Below are positions 13,801 to 23,725 of a DNA stretch of 64,000 nucleotides, piece by piece. The notes under the pieces were generated by a model. That model was not told the origin of the DNA and ran no database searches. It saw nothing but the letters and a program-made list of their open reading frames with translations. The DNA is from Zerene cesonia (Eukaryota; Arthropoda; Insecta; Lepidoptera; Pieridae). Numbering within the stretch: the first letter of the stretch is position 1; each line of letters begins with the position of its first letter. The translations under genes were made by a program, and so were the position numbers. The stretch lies in the NCBI RefSeq assembly GCF_012273895.1, contig NC_052114.1, positions 3,038,001-3,102,000 of the forward strand, in the 5' to 3' direction.

Positions 13801-16800
13801 TTACGTGCTTACAAGTTCATTGAAAAATCGACTCAAAGGTTGGGGTCGGTGAAATTGTACGCTACCAGATATAGTCATTAATGATCGCTAAATGTTATCG
13901 TGCTACGTGCTATAATGATAATGATTATTTAATTAAATGATATTACTGTTTTGATGTTTCTTTGATTAACGATGCGGTTTTTGCTTGGTGGTAAGATAAT
14001 CGATAGAAACGTAAAAATTATACTTAATTTATTTGGATCGTCAAGGTCACGATTTTAAACAGATTGACTTCTAATAAAAAACATATACATACAACTTCAA
14101 TACATAAAATGGGCTTATGAAAAGCAAAAGACCACTCATCGCAGTCGAATAATACACCTTCATTTTAATGTTAAAGTATTTGAAATTTTACGATATTTTG
14201 AAGCATTGATGTTAATTTAGTGATAGTATTCACACCTCAAATAACCACTGCTTGATTTTATTTCAATGTAAATTGTCACGTGGTTAATTGTGGTTAATTT
14301 TTATATTAAACAAAAAGTTATACAGAAAAAGTGGTAATGCCACTTTTTCTTTAGCATTTACAATTGACATTTAAATAAACTTCAGACCTGCCCCTACTTC
14401 AGTGCAAAGACTAATAAAATTAATTTTCCTTTTCTATAAGAATTATTGTCAACGCTCTTCATCGTATATAATTACACGTTGTACTTTAATCGCATTCGTT
14501 CAAATTATTGTTTGGTAGCATTGTCAAAATGCTGATTTTCTTCATGAGATGTCACATGAATATTTTCTCTAAAAAATGCTAAACAAAATCAACAAACTTT
14601 GGAAAGTTGTGTGTGTTGCATAGCTGAAGTCAGTGCCACGCAATGAACTTGACCGGCGCAGTTTCGTTTTAGAGGTCGAAAACTATACATTTAAACGGTT
14701 TCTTCATAAACAATTATGTATCGATCGATGTTAATGAACGCTTCTACTACTAAAGTGATGAATGCGTCATTTTTGAAATATTACGATATAAATTAAAGAA
14801 AGATTATGAAATACTCAAAAGATTTTCCGATTTGCACAGCTAAAACGGCTGGCAATGAGAACAATACTAATTTATTTTTATTTGCGTGCATAAATCAGCC
14901 ATTCATCATTGATTATCTCCATTCACATTGAGATCAAAGAAAATAAATTAAGTTGTTCAAAATCCGATAATAAAAACCACACTTTGGCAATAACTATTTA
15001 TATTAATGAATATCTATAAACAATAAATCATAAAAACAAATAAAGTTACGCGCTTGTAAACCGATACGACTGTGAGATAATCTCGGTCAGCACAAACCGG
15101 TATCGCTTCATCTTGCTTTCTACCTGACTGTCATTATCGTACCTACACTCCAACATGTACCTGTTTAATATATAACCTACGACAGGACCCCGAATCGTTT
15201 TCTTTACTAATTAACGATAATTAAACTCAAAAACTATATACGTAATACGTTAGCAATATATAAAAACAGCCTTCCTTCAGCGTAGATGTAAAATTATGGA
15301 GCTTACAGCACTCATTCACGTATATATCCACACGGTGAAATAAATTCTGAATACAATGAATTCTTCGTGCAGCGGAGACAAAGTCTTTATGGATAAAAAT
15401 CACAGAAATCAAATCATTTGGTAAATTATTCAGTTATGAACGGTGTAACAACTTATGAAATTAAGTATGTCAATTCAATACATTTATTGAACGAGAGCTT
15501 TATTTAAATTTTACAGTGATATGAGCGCTTGTACACGAAACATAATTGATTTAACGCAAATAACATTTGCATAATGTGCCACTGAAACATTTTCGTAGAA
15601 ATGATTACGTTTTGTTTTATTTTTGATTGACTAATTAGGACTCCATATACTGGTTTTAATTAAGTAAATATAACAAGAAATTATAAACTTTTGTATAATC
15701 AATAAAAGAAAGTGGTGTTAGTTACACTATTTGTAATTCAAGTACGGATTAACCGATTTGGCTGAAAATTTGTGTAGATGTAATTTAGAACCAGCAGTCG
15801 AGCATAGACAAGTTTTAATCTCGGAAATCCCATGGGATCGGGAACATGCGAGGAGAACCCCGGGTCTATCTTTCCTGTGACTACGCGGGCAAAGCCGCGG
15901 GTGGAATGCTAGTACAAGTATATAAAGTACTTACTCTTCTTGCTTTTTCACTATCACTGTAGTCTACAGGCTGACACGTTAGACTATAATCGGCCCACCA
16001 TCCTGACATTAAGTGCTGAAATCAAAGTTGTATATTAAATCTTTGAACTCAGTGAATGTTTAGAAATTAAATACTTTTTAACGGATTTTAACGTCATTCA
16101 TGATATTTTTTACCTATACATTTGGAACACTTTACAGCGATCGTGGAGGCTGAGACACGGGGATTTGAGCTGGCTGACTGACCTCTATATAATCCGTTAA
16201 AAAGTTTTTAATTTCTTAATGTTTGATACTGGTGTAAAATTAACACAAGGAAATACTCAATAAATGTATAAAAAATGCGATTTTATTTTGCGTTTAAACT
16301 ATGTGATTAATTATCATTTAACAGAAAATCTTTTCAATGTTTAAACGAAAGCGTAAAATTTTCGACACTCTTTTCGCTAAAAGCGTGAAACATTGTTTAA
16401 GTAAAATACCATTTAGGAATTGAATACTGCAAACAGGCTGTTGCTTGTGACAAATCTTTACTATAGCGTTAATTATATTATTATCGAAAGTACAATTATT
16501 CTACAAATATACGTACTTATTGAATAAAAATTAAAACTGTCAAACATGTCAAAAAAGTAATTCGCGGCAAAAATTTAGAAACATGTCAATGTCAAAGCGC
16601 GTCCTTCGTAGTACGTAGTAAAAAAACTTATTAAATTTAGAACGAAATTAGACTCAACGGCCTTGCGATAGAGATTAAGTTGACCGCATAAAATTTAGAT
16701 GTCACGGATGCATGCATGGAAAAATTGTTTAATGACGCTCCTTGACACAACTGCATGAGGTTTTAGTTCTGACGCAATGATAACTTCTTAAAGCGTGGAC

Positions 16801-19800
16801 GTCATTACTGAGGTATCGTTGATATAAGAAGTATTTCGTTCCAAAGCTTGGTCACCTAACTGTTGTGGATTATACTGAGTGACGTTGACTTAATTATTTA
16901 AAATCCCATATCATTCTTAATAATTATTGCACCTACTCTAAATAATTGCATGAATGAAATACATCTGTCATTAACTAAAGCTTTATTCATGGTCGTTTTT
17001 AAATCTTGTTTAAAAAGAGCTCATTACAGGCCAGAAAAGTCTTAAGAACAGTGTCTACAATTATTATATTGTGACGGTAAATTAGGGATGAATTATTAAT
17101 TCATTATGTATTAGCTTTCCGCAGCTTCACCCGCGTAGTTAAGGGAAAAGGTTGACTGTCACGAGTTTATCGTCACAGTTCCGGAATAGATGGGATTTGT
17201 GGAATAAAAATTATTCAATATCCTTTCTCAGGTCTTAACCTGTCTTTCTAAATTTCATGCAAATCGATCAAGGGGTTTACGCGTGAAAACGTCTCTTTGG
17301 GATTTATAATATTAAGAATTTAATGGTGTAATTTTTTGGTTCATTATGAGCACAGTCGTATTCAGTAAACTTACCTCATAAAACATGTACAGTGACAGAA
17401 GAACCTGTCCAGCGTTATATGCAACAAGGAGATTTTTAATTTGGAAAGGTTTTCTGTTGGCCATCCACATTGGCCCCGCTATGAGGACGAAGGCAAGGTA
17501 CAGGACTACCATTATGAAGGTCGGTATCGGCGAATCGAAGAAAAACCATCCTTGGACTCTGGGATCTGTTAAAAAATGCTTCATTGTTTAAACTGATAGA
17601 TATGTATAGAATAAATTCATATGAAAATAATTTGAGAATAACTTAGACAAAGGAGATTGAGATAAAAAGAAAATTGATGTATAAAAAGCTAGTTATTTTG
17701 CCAAACTTTCGTGCAGGAATTATTTAACTACACTACTTTTCAATTAAATTATATCAGTCATAATAGTAGACATTGAAACCTCATAAATAATCATTTATGC
17801 AGGTAAATAAATACTCATTTTACTGGTCCCTTCTTTATTTTTATGTTCAAATTAATACAAATAATTTTAAAACAGAGGCTATTAAAAATTTTAAATAAGT
17901 AAACTCAATCTAATGCAATAGATTATTGTTATAAAACGAACATCGTATCTTTTACATTTAAATTTACATTTAAACTTTGTAGAAAAGCAGCTACACATTT
18001 TTAGTTTTTATGGTGAAATTTACTACGTGAAGTTTATTTAGAGCAATTAAAATGTATTATTTTCACATTTAGAACTGTTGTAATTGTTATGCATAGTTAT
18101 TACTGAAGGTAAGTTCACCGGAAAATATAAAATTTTAAACAATACTACGATATAATATAAATATTTTAGAGATTTACGTTGTAAATCTGATTTAACTTAA
18201 ATAAGATAAAAAAACATACAAGCAAATTTTTCACGATATTTTCTACATGATATATCAATCCATCGTACGATGCAGATCCTGCACTTAATTAATGTTATGC
18301 AATACATATTAAATGAACAACGCATCTGCCATAAAGTATTCGGAGAAAGTAATGTTTTTACTGCGTTGTCGTATTATTATTATGAATTCATAAGGGTTTA
18401 AATATGTGGATACTTCGTAAAGAACCGTCCTGACAAGAAACGAGTTGGTGCGTAATTTGTGTCTTGTTAAAACGCGGATTAAGCAATACCTTACGTCAAT
18501 GAATACATTGAAAAATGAAGAAAATCGATTTGCTTTAGGCTTTACAGAAAAACATAAAAAAGTCATCACGCTCGAATCACAAGCTGCAATAAAAAATTAA
18601 ATTTTACTCGATGGCCACTTTTTCTTCTATTATACTTTCTAAATTAAACATTTTTTGGTGCAGTTGGCACGGGTACCTTCGTAGAAAGCAAAACTTCGAC
18701 TACAATTTGCTCTTTCGATTTCTAATACTTGAGATCGATGTTAAGAGGTGTTACACTTATGTTTATTTAATCGCTGACAGGTGATGTCGTCTGTACGAAT
18801 GTTTAACGGGTTACTGCCCGTACTGTAGGTAAGCTACTGCGTACCTACAGTTATCGGGAGAAAGTATTCGCTTCAAGTTCCATTCAAGATTATACAAAGC
18901 CTACTTAATTATATGCACTTCACAGAACATTACATTTTACAGATACTTCATTACATCATATTACAGAATATAATATTATATCTACATAATATCATGACGT
19001 ACGTACGTATAAATTGAGATAAGAGATGATGTAGGTGCGTATGCGAATATTTTGAAATTGTTATGATGTAAATGGATTATTAATTGAAATGAAATTTACT
19101 GAAGTTCGAAAATTAAAATGCTGTAATTATTTGATATTAGTAATATTGGATGTATCATAATTTGTGTTAGGATCGAAAAGAGCTAAATGTACTGATTATA
19201 TTGTTGATTTTATTTATAGAGTGAATCATTTAATTTTACATTTTTATATTAACACGCATTGTCATATTAATAATAAATATATAACAATAAAATTAAGTGC
19301 GAGAAATTAAATAATCTATACTGATATCATAAAGATTAACTTGTTTGTTTGTTTGAACGCACTAATCTTAGGAACTGCTGGTCTGATTTGAAAAATTCTT
19401 TCAGTGTTAGATAGCCCATTTACTGAGCAAGGCTATGGGTTATATATGAATCACGGGCGAACCGGGGCGAACCGCTTCTTATAACATAAGCTATATATTT
19501 ATTTAAAAGTGTTCCCCGTTCGGTTGTTCTTATTCGATTCTCTATATATTATTATTATACAAAAATCTACAATGACACCCGTAAATATTAACTTTGTTTG
19601 TACCTATTTCTTGTCTTCTATTCTACATTATAAATTACTCTTTCATTGATGTGGATTGCATACAAAAATCATAATAATATGTAAATTTAAAAATTAAATC
19701 TACTAACTTTATTTAATTATCATTATTTAAATGAATTGAGTGTAAAAAATTCAAATAATTAAACTAAAAAAAGATCTTCGCATACTACTATTTACATTGT

Positions 19801-21817
19801 TTAAATATTTTTTAAGCATGTCTTAATAATTATTTAAATATTTAACATTTTAAAATGCAAACTACCTGCAAATTATCAGCATTCGACTAAAAAATGGTTT
19901 CACACGGAAGGGCTTTCAAAAAAAAAAAATCTACAAAGTCGGTGCACGCAGATGAAAGTTCTGAGGTAACAGCACAAGAGGTAATAGAACCTTCTCTTTT
20001 TTTGAATGTACGTTTTAAGCAGTTCCCTAAAGCAAACGAAACAAAAAAACAGTATACGCAATGTTTCCTTTATTATCTCAGTTTCCTTAGTTCAATAAAC
20101 AAATTATTATTTTGTTTAAATATTTATTGAAACGCTCTACTTTCCTGTAGCATATCCTTACTTGTGGAAAATTAAACAATAATTATCTTTTAAGGCTCTC
20201 GTTGAGAAACATTGGACGATTCTTAGTACCAAATTAGCCTTCAAGATGGAACTTAGGGCATTGTTTTGTGACCTTAGTCATTATGTACCTAGAACCGCAA
20301 GCCGTTTTCAAGTCGTATGTCTGTTTCGACAGACGATTCGAAGCAGTTTATGTTTTGCTATATGAGTTTTATATTAAAAAAATGTATACGAAACGACATT
20401 TATTCTATACATGCGAATTTTAAAGTTAACGTGGTTTTTTTCTTTACAAGAAGATCTTTTCTATTTGTTTTTTTGTAATATTATTATATCTGTCAAAAAA
20501 TACTTGGAAATAATTGTCAATACGCGTTTTTGAATTTTTAATACGTTATTGAATTAGAAATAGTACATGTACAGGCGTCGAGAGCGAATTAAAAATTTTG
20601 TCAATTCCGCGGCATGACATGACGTTTTAATATTGAGACTAACAACATTCCAAGAAGGAATTTCACAGGTGGCAACTTTATAGTGCTAATGTCAATACTT
20701 TCTTTCATCTTTGTTATTTCATGTCATGTTAGTATCGATCGTGAATGAAAGTGTTAAAACCTTAGCTTTATACAGCATAAATGTTTGACGATTATTAGTA
20801 AAGTGATGTTAATTCGACCCTCTTTAACGTTAACGTAAGATAATTGCTAATTTCAAATTGCTTAAAATAGACACTATATGTAGGTACTACGACATTTAAG
20901 ACTGCAAGTAGATGTAGCCTTAACCATGACTTATTAATTACTTTCTGGTTCGCAGGAGGTTATGAAATTTATTATTAATATGGATTACGTTGGAAGTAAC
21001 TTCTTTGTGTAATAGATCAAAATTTAGTGTCGATTATTTTTAAATATTTAATAAATGTGCCTACATTAAAGTATGATATTAAAAATATATTATGCACCTT
21101 TTAGTATCTAACGCTGTGTACATTTTTTATGTACTAAACCTTTGTTTATATATCAGAAAATTTTATGAGGGCAAAACGAGACTATATTTTGAGTACATAT
21201 GTATATTTTCGAATCTTGTATTTACAATTTCAATGTCAGTTTCTTCGTGATTCAGACACGCTTTCGAATATAATCTCTTTATCGTCTTAATTGGACAGTT
21301 CGTCTAAAATGAACTTATTGTAAACATTATGAAAGTAAAAAAAAAATGGAAAGGCCACTTTTCCTATAATGTAATTACATTTAACTTTGCTGTTTTGCAT
21401 TAGATACGATTATAACATAATTATTAATTTGCTAAAAAGAAATTTATTATATTATTATATTTGTTAATCAATAATTTTATGATTCCGTGCTTATTTATTT
21501 TATGCTTTATCCGATATTGAAATTGTATGATTTTTTTTTATAAAAATGTTTCAGACATTTTTTTAATACATTTATAGATATAATACGAATTGTTTGCTTT
21601 ATTATAACATAAATATAAACAAAATTTAATCGACCTTAATGGAGAAAAAGATTTTTAGTTTATATTTGAATGTGTCAGTATTTATTTAAAATATTTTCCG
21701 TATTATATATTATGTACCTGAAACTCTTTCAGCTAGCACCCAGTATTTGTTGATGATTGTAGTCCAATTGTTGTCGGAATAGTAGTCATCTATCGCGATT
21801 TTCACGAAACCAGTCAT
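4596..21817 (-). CDS. ELOVL-family very-long-chain fatty acid elongase (ELOVL1/7-like, AAEL008004-like), complete, 7 coding exons
   Basis: Very-long-chain fatty acid elongase, expected to condense malonyl-CoA with a long-chain acyl-CoA in the ER membrane (family knowledge). Joining exons 21817-21718, 17565-17375, 16015-15935, 12996-12834, 12361-12225, 5843-5779 and 4848-4596 gives 329 residues plus TAG, all introns GT-AG and all phases matching. Visible boxes: DPRVQGW (34-40), MANRKPF (68-74), YNAGQV (83-88), YEHLMSGWW (96-104), CQPVDYS, KLSEFADT (136-143), LRKKK (148-152), catalytic HLYHH (159-163), GGHGTF (179-184), NNLVHVIMYGYY (189-200) and TTMQLIQF (220-227). Hydrophobic segments are spread through the protein as expected for about seven membrane spans. 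The tail 284-323 is Asn/Gly/His-rich and the last five residues, KEKLQ, fit a KxKxx ER retrieval signal. The start is fixed by an in-frame TAG 15 bases upstream and a CAAA-ATG context. The HLYHHSLTP form suggests the AAEL008004-like group of insect ELOVL1/7-type enzymes; chain-length specificity cannot be read from sequence. Confidence 0.95.
4849..5778 (-). other. Intron 6 of elongase gene 1
   Basis: 930 bases, GTAAGT...CTTCAG. AT-rich; apart from the SINE-like repeat at its left-centre (5594-5740) nothing is seen in it. Confidence 0.9.
5594..5740 (-). repeat. Dispersed lepidopteran short element (CCTCCG/CATCAGG type), reverse orientation
   Basis: Contains GAGCCGGAGGCCT, TCCTAGTCCATTCCTT and TTTACCATCAGGCTAACC, then CATGACATAAAA-like tail sequence. 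The same string of motifs recurs, in either orientation, near 7668, 12538, 29152, 30472, 49159, 52548 and 54700. Confidence 0.7.
5779..5843 (-). CDS. Elongase gene 1, coding exon 6
   Basis: 65 bases between acceptor ACAATTTCAG and donor GAA|GTAAGT. It encodes IQFFMVLFHSISAL followed by VYDCGYP and two bases of Lys246. It continues the QLIQF box from exon 5 into the sixth hydrophobic span. It is too short to stand out as an open frame; it was found from the splice signals and family similarity. Confidence 0.94.
7050..7125 (+). repeat. Dispersed repeat fragment, related copy at 51916-51979
   Basis: AATAAGTCACCGAGGGCCCG and the following CATCCAGATTTTAAAATATCCCA pattern match, with substitutions, the segment at 51916-51979. 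Family not identified. Confidence 0.4.
7531..7653. mobile_element. Short element with terminal inverted repeats (MITE-like), copy 1
   Basis: The ends TTAGAAATTAAAAACT and AGTTTTTTATTTCTAA are inverted repeats of one another, bracketing TTTCGAACACTTTACAGCGA and GTGGTCACGGGGAGAC. No open frame inside. A longer copy lies at 16060-16219. Confidence 0.6.
7668..7880 (+). repeat. Dispersed lepidopteran short element (CCTCCG type)
   Basis: Starts GATGGCAACCGAGCTGGTGG, has CCTGATGATAAGCGATCACC, then GGAATGGACTAGAAAGGGTA and ends GGGCCTCCGTATTT. It is the forward version of the element at 5594-5740. Confidence 0.7.
9085..9200 (+). mobile_element. Metulj-like SINE, 3' fragment
   Basis: Only the tail half is present: ACATGTGAAATCTGCCAACC, then CAGGGTGGTGGATTA, then TAGGCTGATGACGATGAT. 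The tRNA-like head is missing, as expected from 5' truncation. Confidence 0.65.
10506..10537. repeat. Perfect tandem duplication of a 16-mer
   Basis: CATCATTCAATCAGAT is repeated twice head to tail without a mismatch, in intron 5 of elongase gene 1. Confidence 0.9.
12225..12361 (-). CDS. Elongase gene 1, coding exon 5
   Basis: 137 bases between acceptor CATTTCTAG and donor CTT|GTGAGT. It completes Gly179 and encodes GGHGTFSNIV, the NNLVHVIMYGYY box and AMGPQYQKYLWWKKHLTTM, all family signatures. It ends at Leu224 on a full codon. Confidence 0.96.
12362..12833 (-). other. Intron 4 of elongase gene 1
   Basis: 472 bases, GTAAGT...TTCTAG, the shortest intron of the gene. It contains the short dispersed element at 12538-12690 and otherwise AT-rich sequence. 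Confidence 0.9.
12538..12690 (+). repeat. Dispersed lepidopteran short element with inverted GGCGTAAGGTC...ACGCC arms
   Basis: GAGGCGTAAGGTCGATTGC and CAGACGTTACGCCTC form an imperfect inverted pair. The following GGAATTAAGAAAGGATTGTC, ACGACTAGGAAAGG and GATATGCGCCT match the CCTCCG-type element. A related arm pair occurs at about 52617-52655. Confidence 0.6.
12834..12996 (-). CDS. Elongase gene 1, coding exon 4 with catalytic histidine box
   Basis: 163 bases between acceptor TGTTACAG and donor CTG|GTAAGT. It encodes residues 125-178 plus one base. It contains YYFSKLSEFADTIFFVLRKK and the HLYHH box at residues 159-163, the di-iron-like histidine motif required for condensation in this family. 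It ends VKFIA with the first base of a Gly codon completed in exon 5 (VKFIA-GGHGTF). Confidence 0.97.
13062..13160 (+). repeat. Degraded dispersed short element
   Basis: AGATGGCAACAAATATGTTCG, CCTGATG and CATCGCCTATAAACATT match the head of the CCTCCG-type element with many changes. Confidence 0.45.
13700..13800 (-). mobile_element. Possible tRNA-derived SINE head
   Basis: On the minus strand GGCGCAGTCGGTTAGAGCA resembles a tRNA D-arm and A box. No clear B box follows, so this is either a degraded SINE head or chance similarity. Confidence 0.3.
15741..15913 (+). mobile_element. Dispersed non-coding element ending GCCGCGGGTGGAATGCTAGT
   Basis: Starts near GGATTAACCGATTTGGCTGA and ends GACTACGCGGGCAAAGCCGC plus GCTAGT, the terminal pattern of common lepidopteran short elements. 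Its end is about 22 bases beyond the donor of elongase exon 3, inside intron 3. Confidence 0.6.
15935..16015 (-). CDS. Elongase gene 1, coding exon 3
   Basis: 81 bases, 27 codons, phase 0 at both ends, between acceptor GATTTCAG and donor AGA|GTAAGT. It encodes residues 98-124, starting HLMSGWWADYSL and containing CQPVDYS, the extramembrane loop typical of ELOVL1/7-type proteins. Mobile elements lie 45 bases upstream and about 22 bases downstream of it. Confidence 0.95.
16060..16219. mobile_element. Short element with terminal inverted repeats (MITE-like), copy 2
   Basis: GAAATTAAATACTTTTTAAC at the left end and GTTAAAAAGTTTTTAATTTC at the right end form a near-perfect 20-base inverted pair, extended by GGATT/AATCC. 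The interior shares ACACTTTACAGCGATCGTGG with the copy at 7531-7653. It lies in intron 2, 45 bases from the acceptor of exon 3. Confidence 0.7.
17108..17292 (-). mobile_element. Dispersed non-coding element (CTTTCCGCAGCTTCACCCGCG end)
   Basis: Begins TAGCTTTCCGCAGCTTCACC and CGCGTAGTTAAGGG, and continues to CATGCAAATCGATCAAGGGG and TTTACGCGTGAAA. This is the usual reverse-orientation layout of the CCGCGG-ended elements. Confidence 0.6.
17375..17565 (-). CDS. Elongase gene 1, coding exon 2
   Basis: 191 bases between acceptor TTAACAG and donor GAG|GTAAGT. It encodes residues 34-97: the family DPR motif, a long hydrophobic span (about 48-67), the MANRKPF loop and the YNAGQV motif leading into the second span. 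It begins with AT, which completes the Asp codon from exon 1, and ends on a complete codon. Other frames here are also open by chance on both strands but have no family similarity. Confidence 0.95.
18806..18858. repeat. Inverted repeat with two competing hairpins
   Basis: CTGTAGGTA (18823-18831) pairs perfectly with TACCTACAG (18842-18850), and CCCG (18817-18820) with CGGG (18855-18858). ACGGG at 18806-18810 can instead pair with CCCGT at 18817-18821, so the two folds exclude each other in part. Confidence 0.6.
19328..19480 (+). mobile_element. Dispersed lepidopteran non-coding element (possibly Helitron-like), copy 1
   Basis: Motifs TTGTTTGTTTGTTTGAACGC, CTAATCTTAGGAACTGCTGG and TTCAGTGTTAGATAGCCC are a familiar lepidopteran repeat. 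I associate it with non-autonomous Helitron-like elements from memory only. A second, more degraded copy is at 52185-52310. Confidence 0.5.
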
Positions 21818-21951
21818 TTTGACCAATGTCTATGTATCTATCACTCTGTCACTCGCTGAATTGTTCTATTTCACTGACACACACTACACACCACTATTGG
21901 TTTTATTCACCTTGATGAATCTCGATAACAATTTGCCTAGCAAAGTGTCAC
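21718..21951 (-). CDS. Elongase gene 1, exon with start codon (5' UTR 21951-21818, coding 21817-21718)
   Basis: Coding part of 100 bases (33 codons plus 1 base) encodes the cytosolic or lumenal N-terminus, beginning MTGFVKIAIDDYY and ending in ERVS, with the G of a split Asp codon last. The donor is G|GTACAT, weaker than the other donors of the gene. Upstream in the transcript an acceptor, TTTGTTTCAG, ends at 21952, so the exon probably starts at 21951 and at least one non-coding exon lies further upstream. An in-frame TAG sits 15 bases before the ATG. Confidence 0.88.
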
Positions 21952-22030
21952 CTGAAACAAACAATATTATTCAATAATTTGGATTAAATAAAACATAACG
22001 TGTTTATAAGCGTCTAACAGACAAACATAC

Positions 22031-22330
22031 TTTGATGCTACCGATACGTCTTGCGCGAATAAATCATCTTCGTCAGATAAATTTAATAATAATTTATGAG
22101 CACATCTCAAAAGCGAAAGCCTGTGGAAAGTGCGAACGCGCCGCTTCCCAAGTTACAATTGAATCGCGCGCCATTAGCCCGCCAATCGTGAATGTAGAGC
22201 CCCCCCAGTGTCACAAGGACGTAAGTACTGTTGCGTCATTGCAAATTGCGTTTTATTGTCATCACAAAAACGTAGACATTTCCGCACAATTTTCGGGCAA
22301 AGTCCATAGAGCTAGGCTTAGATCTTAGAC
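22031..22330 (-). promoter_or_regulatory. GC-rich patch with splice donor: candidate proximal 5' UTR exon or promoter of elongase gene 1
   Basis: The stretch is much richer in GC and CpG than its surroundings (AACGCGCCGC, GAATCGCGCGCC). On the minus strand a good donor, AAA|GTATGT, lies at 22031/22030, and the acceptor of the start-codon exon is only 79 bases away. It could be the first exon of gene 1. No initiator or TATA motif was fixed. A plus-strand frame of 98 codons across it has no recognisable similarity. Confidence 0.3.
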
Positions 22331-23504
22331 GTTAGGTTATGTCATTTGATATATAAAAACTAATAAATGAAATAATACTCTTTGTTTGGCTCAACTATAT
22401 TTTTTTTACTTTATTATTAAATTTAAAATTTACAATATTCGTTAGTGTGCAGAAGACGCGATAATGTCACAGAACGTAAAAACAATAAGTGTGCAAACAA
22501 GAGGTTGCTTAAAATAATTTCAGTCGTAAAATAACCTTCATGGGTCTCTTATTTTTATGTGAAATTTTGAAACCTGCAGCACGAAAGACACCTCATATTT
22601 TCAGTTTAGATCTATCGAATTATAGTACTTTTAAATTTTATTCATTTATTTATTCGTATAATTTATTTTATTTCATTTGGCAGCCTCCGCGTCAGTGTTT
22701 ACATTTTTCAATAGTTACATGTAGGGAAATATTGTACTCCAGTGCTGTGGATGTTAAAGCTACTCTTGTTGGTATATCTCTATGAGTATATATATAAAAT
22801 TCTTCTGATATAATGTTAGTTACCACTAAGGCAGAACGGCCTTTACCGGATCAGATAGTCGTTTTATAAAAATTGCTAATGAAAAGTTTAAGACTTTTAA
22901 AACCTTTTTTCCATTTTCAAAGAGATTTCTGTAACTATAGGAAAAATTATTTAAATATTATATATATTTCAATATCGATATCCTTCAGACGCAAAATTGG
23001 TTAGTGTTAAATTTTCTTGAACGAAAAGTCGCTAAACTCTGCTATAGTTTTTTTGTGTTTATAAATATAGATCTTCTAATGTTTTGACGGTGAAAATTAC
23101 GTCCATTAACGTTGTTTGTAATTTTCATATCTTTATTAATCTATGTAGCGCATAGCACGAACTTTTGTCTCATAACATAAAACTTTATAATTACTAATAA
23201 AGCCTTTATTACATGAGATATTTCATAATGTTTTCGTTCGCTGATAACTCAAAATCAAACCGTTACTAACTACCATAATAAGATATTTAATGATGGCTAT
23301 AAATGTTTAGTTTCTTATTAAAACGATGTGGTAACTCTAAATTACTAATCAGAACCTTAGGTTTGATTTCACAGATAAAATTATGATTAAAAAAACACAA
23401 TCATCACATGGAAGGCAGCATCTTACAAATAAAAAAAAAATAAACAAAAAGCCTCAGCAAAAAGCATTTTTTTATATTGAGACTAGCCTAGAATATTATT
23501 GAAA

Positions 23505-23725
23505 TATAATAAGTAGCTTTCCGCCTTCAGCTTTAGCGCGTGGTTAAAGAAAATTTTCTTAGTAATGAGATTTTTAACCGTGGTAAAAAGAAGCCCATGC
23601 TTCTGTTAGGCTCCTTATTACATCCAGACAACAATGTTATCATAAAATCGCTACGTTGTGACGTGAAAGAGAGACGAACAAACAAACACAAAAAAACTAA
23701 CACATTTACATAATTATTAGTCAAC
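23505..23725 (-). mobile_element. Degraded dispersed non-coding element
   Basis: Starts AAGTAGCTTTCCGCCTTCAG, has CATCCAGACAACAATGTTAT and ends in GTGAAAGAGAGACGAACAAA and CAAACACAAAAA, the usual order of the CCCGC-ended lepidopteran elements. Confidence 0.5.

Larger units (their letters stand above)
12997..15934 (-). other. Intron 3 of elongase gene 1 (2.9 kb)
   Basis: GTAAGT...GTTACAG. Contains a degraded short element (13062-13160), a possible tRNA-derived fragment (13700-13800) and, next to exon 3, the element at 15741-15913. Otherwise AT-rich with no coding signal. Confidence 0.85.
16016..17374 (-). other. Intron 2 of elongase gene 1
   Basis: 1359 bases, GTAAGT...GATTTCAG. Contains two mobile-element remnants (16060-16219 and 17108-17292). 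The rest is AT-rich without coding signal. Confidence 0.9.
17566..21717 (-). other. Intron 1 of elongase gene 1 (4.2 kb)
   Basis: GTACAT...TTAACAG. AT-rich; holds a hairpin cluster at 18806-18858 and a dispersed element at 19328-19480. A plus-strand open frame at 19894-20130 starts with a lysine-rich stretch over an A-run and is judged to be chance. Confidence 0.85.

Noticed and set aside
17385..17591. Plus-strand frame opposite elongase exon 2
   Set aside because: Antisense shadow of a well-supported exon.
19894..20130. Plus-strand frame starting with a lysine run
   Set aside because: The run is an A-tract; the remainder is AT-rich, Phe/Leu-rich chance translation inside intron 1.
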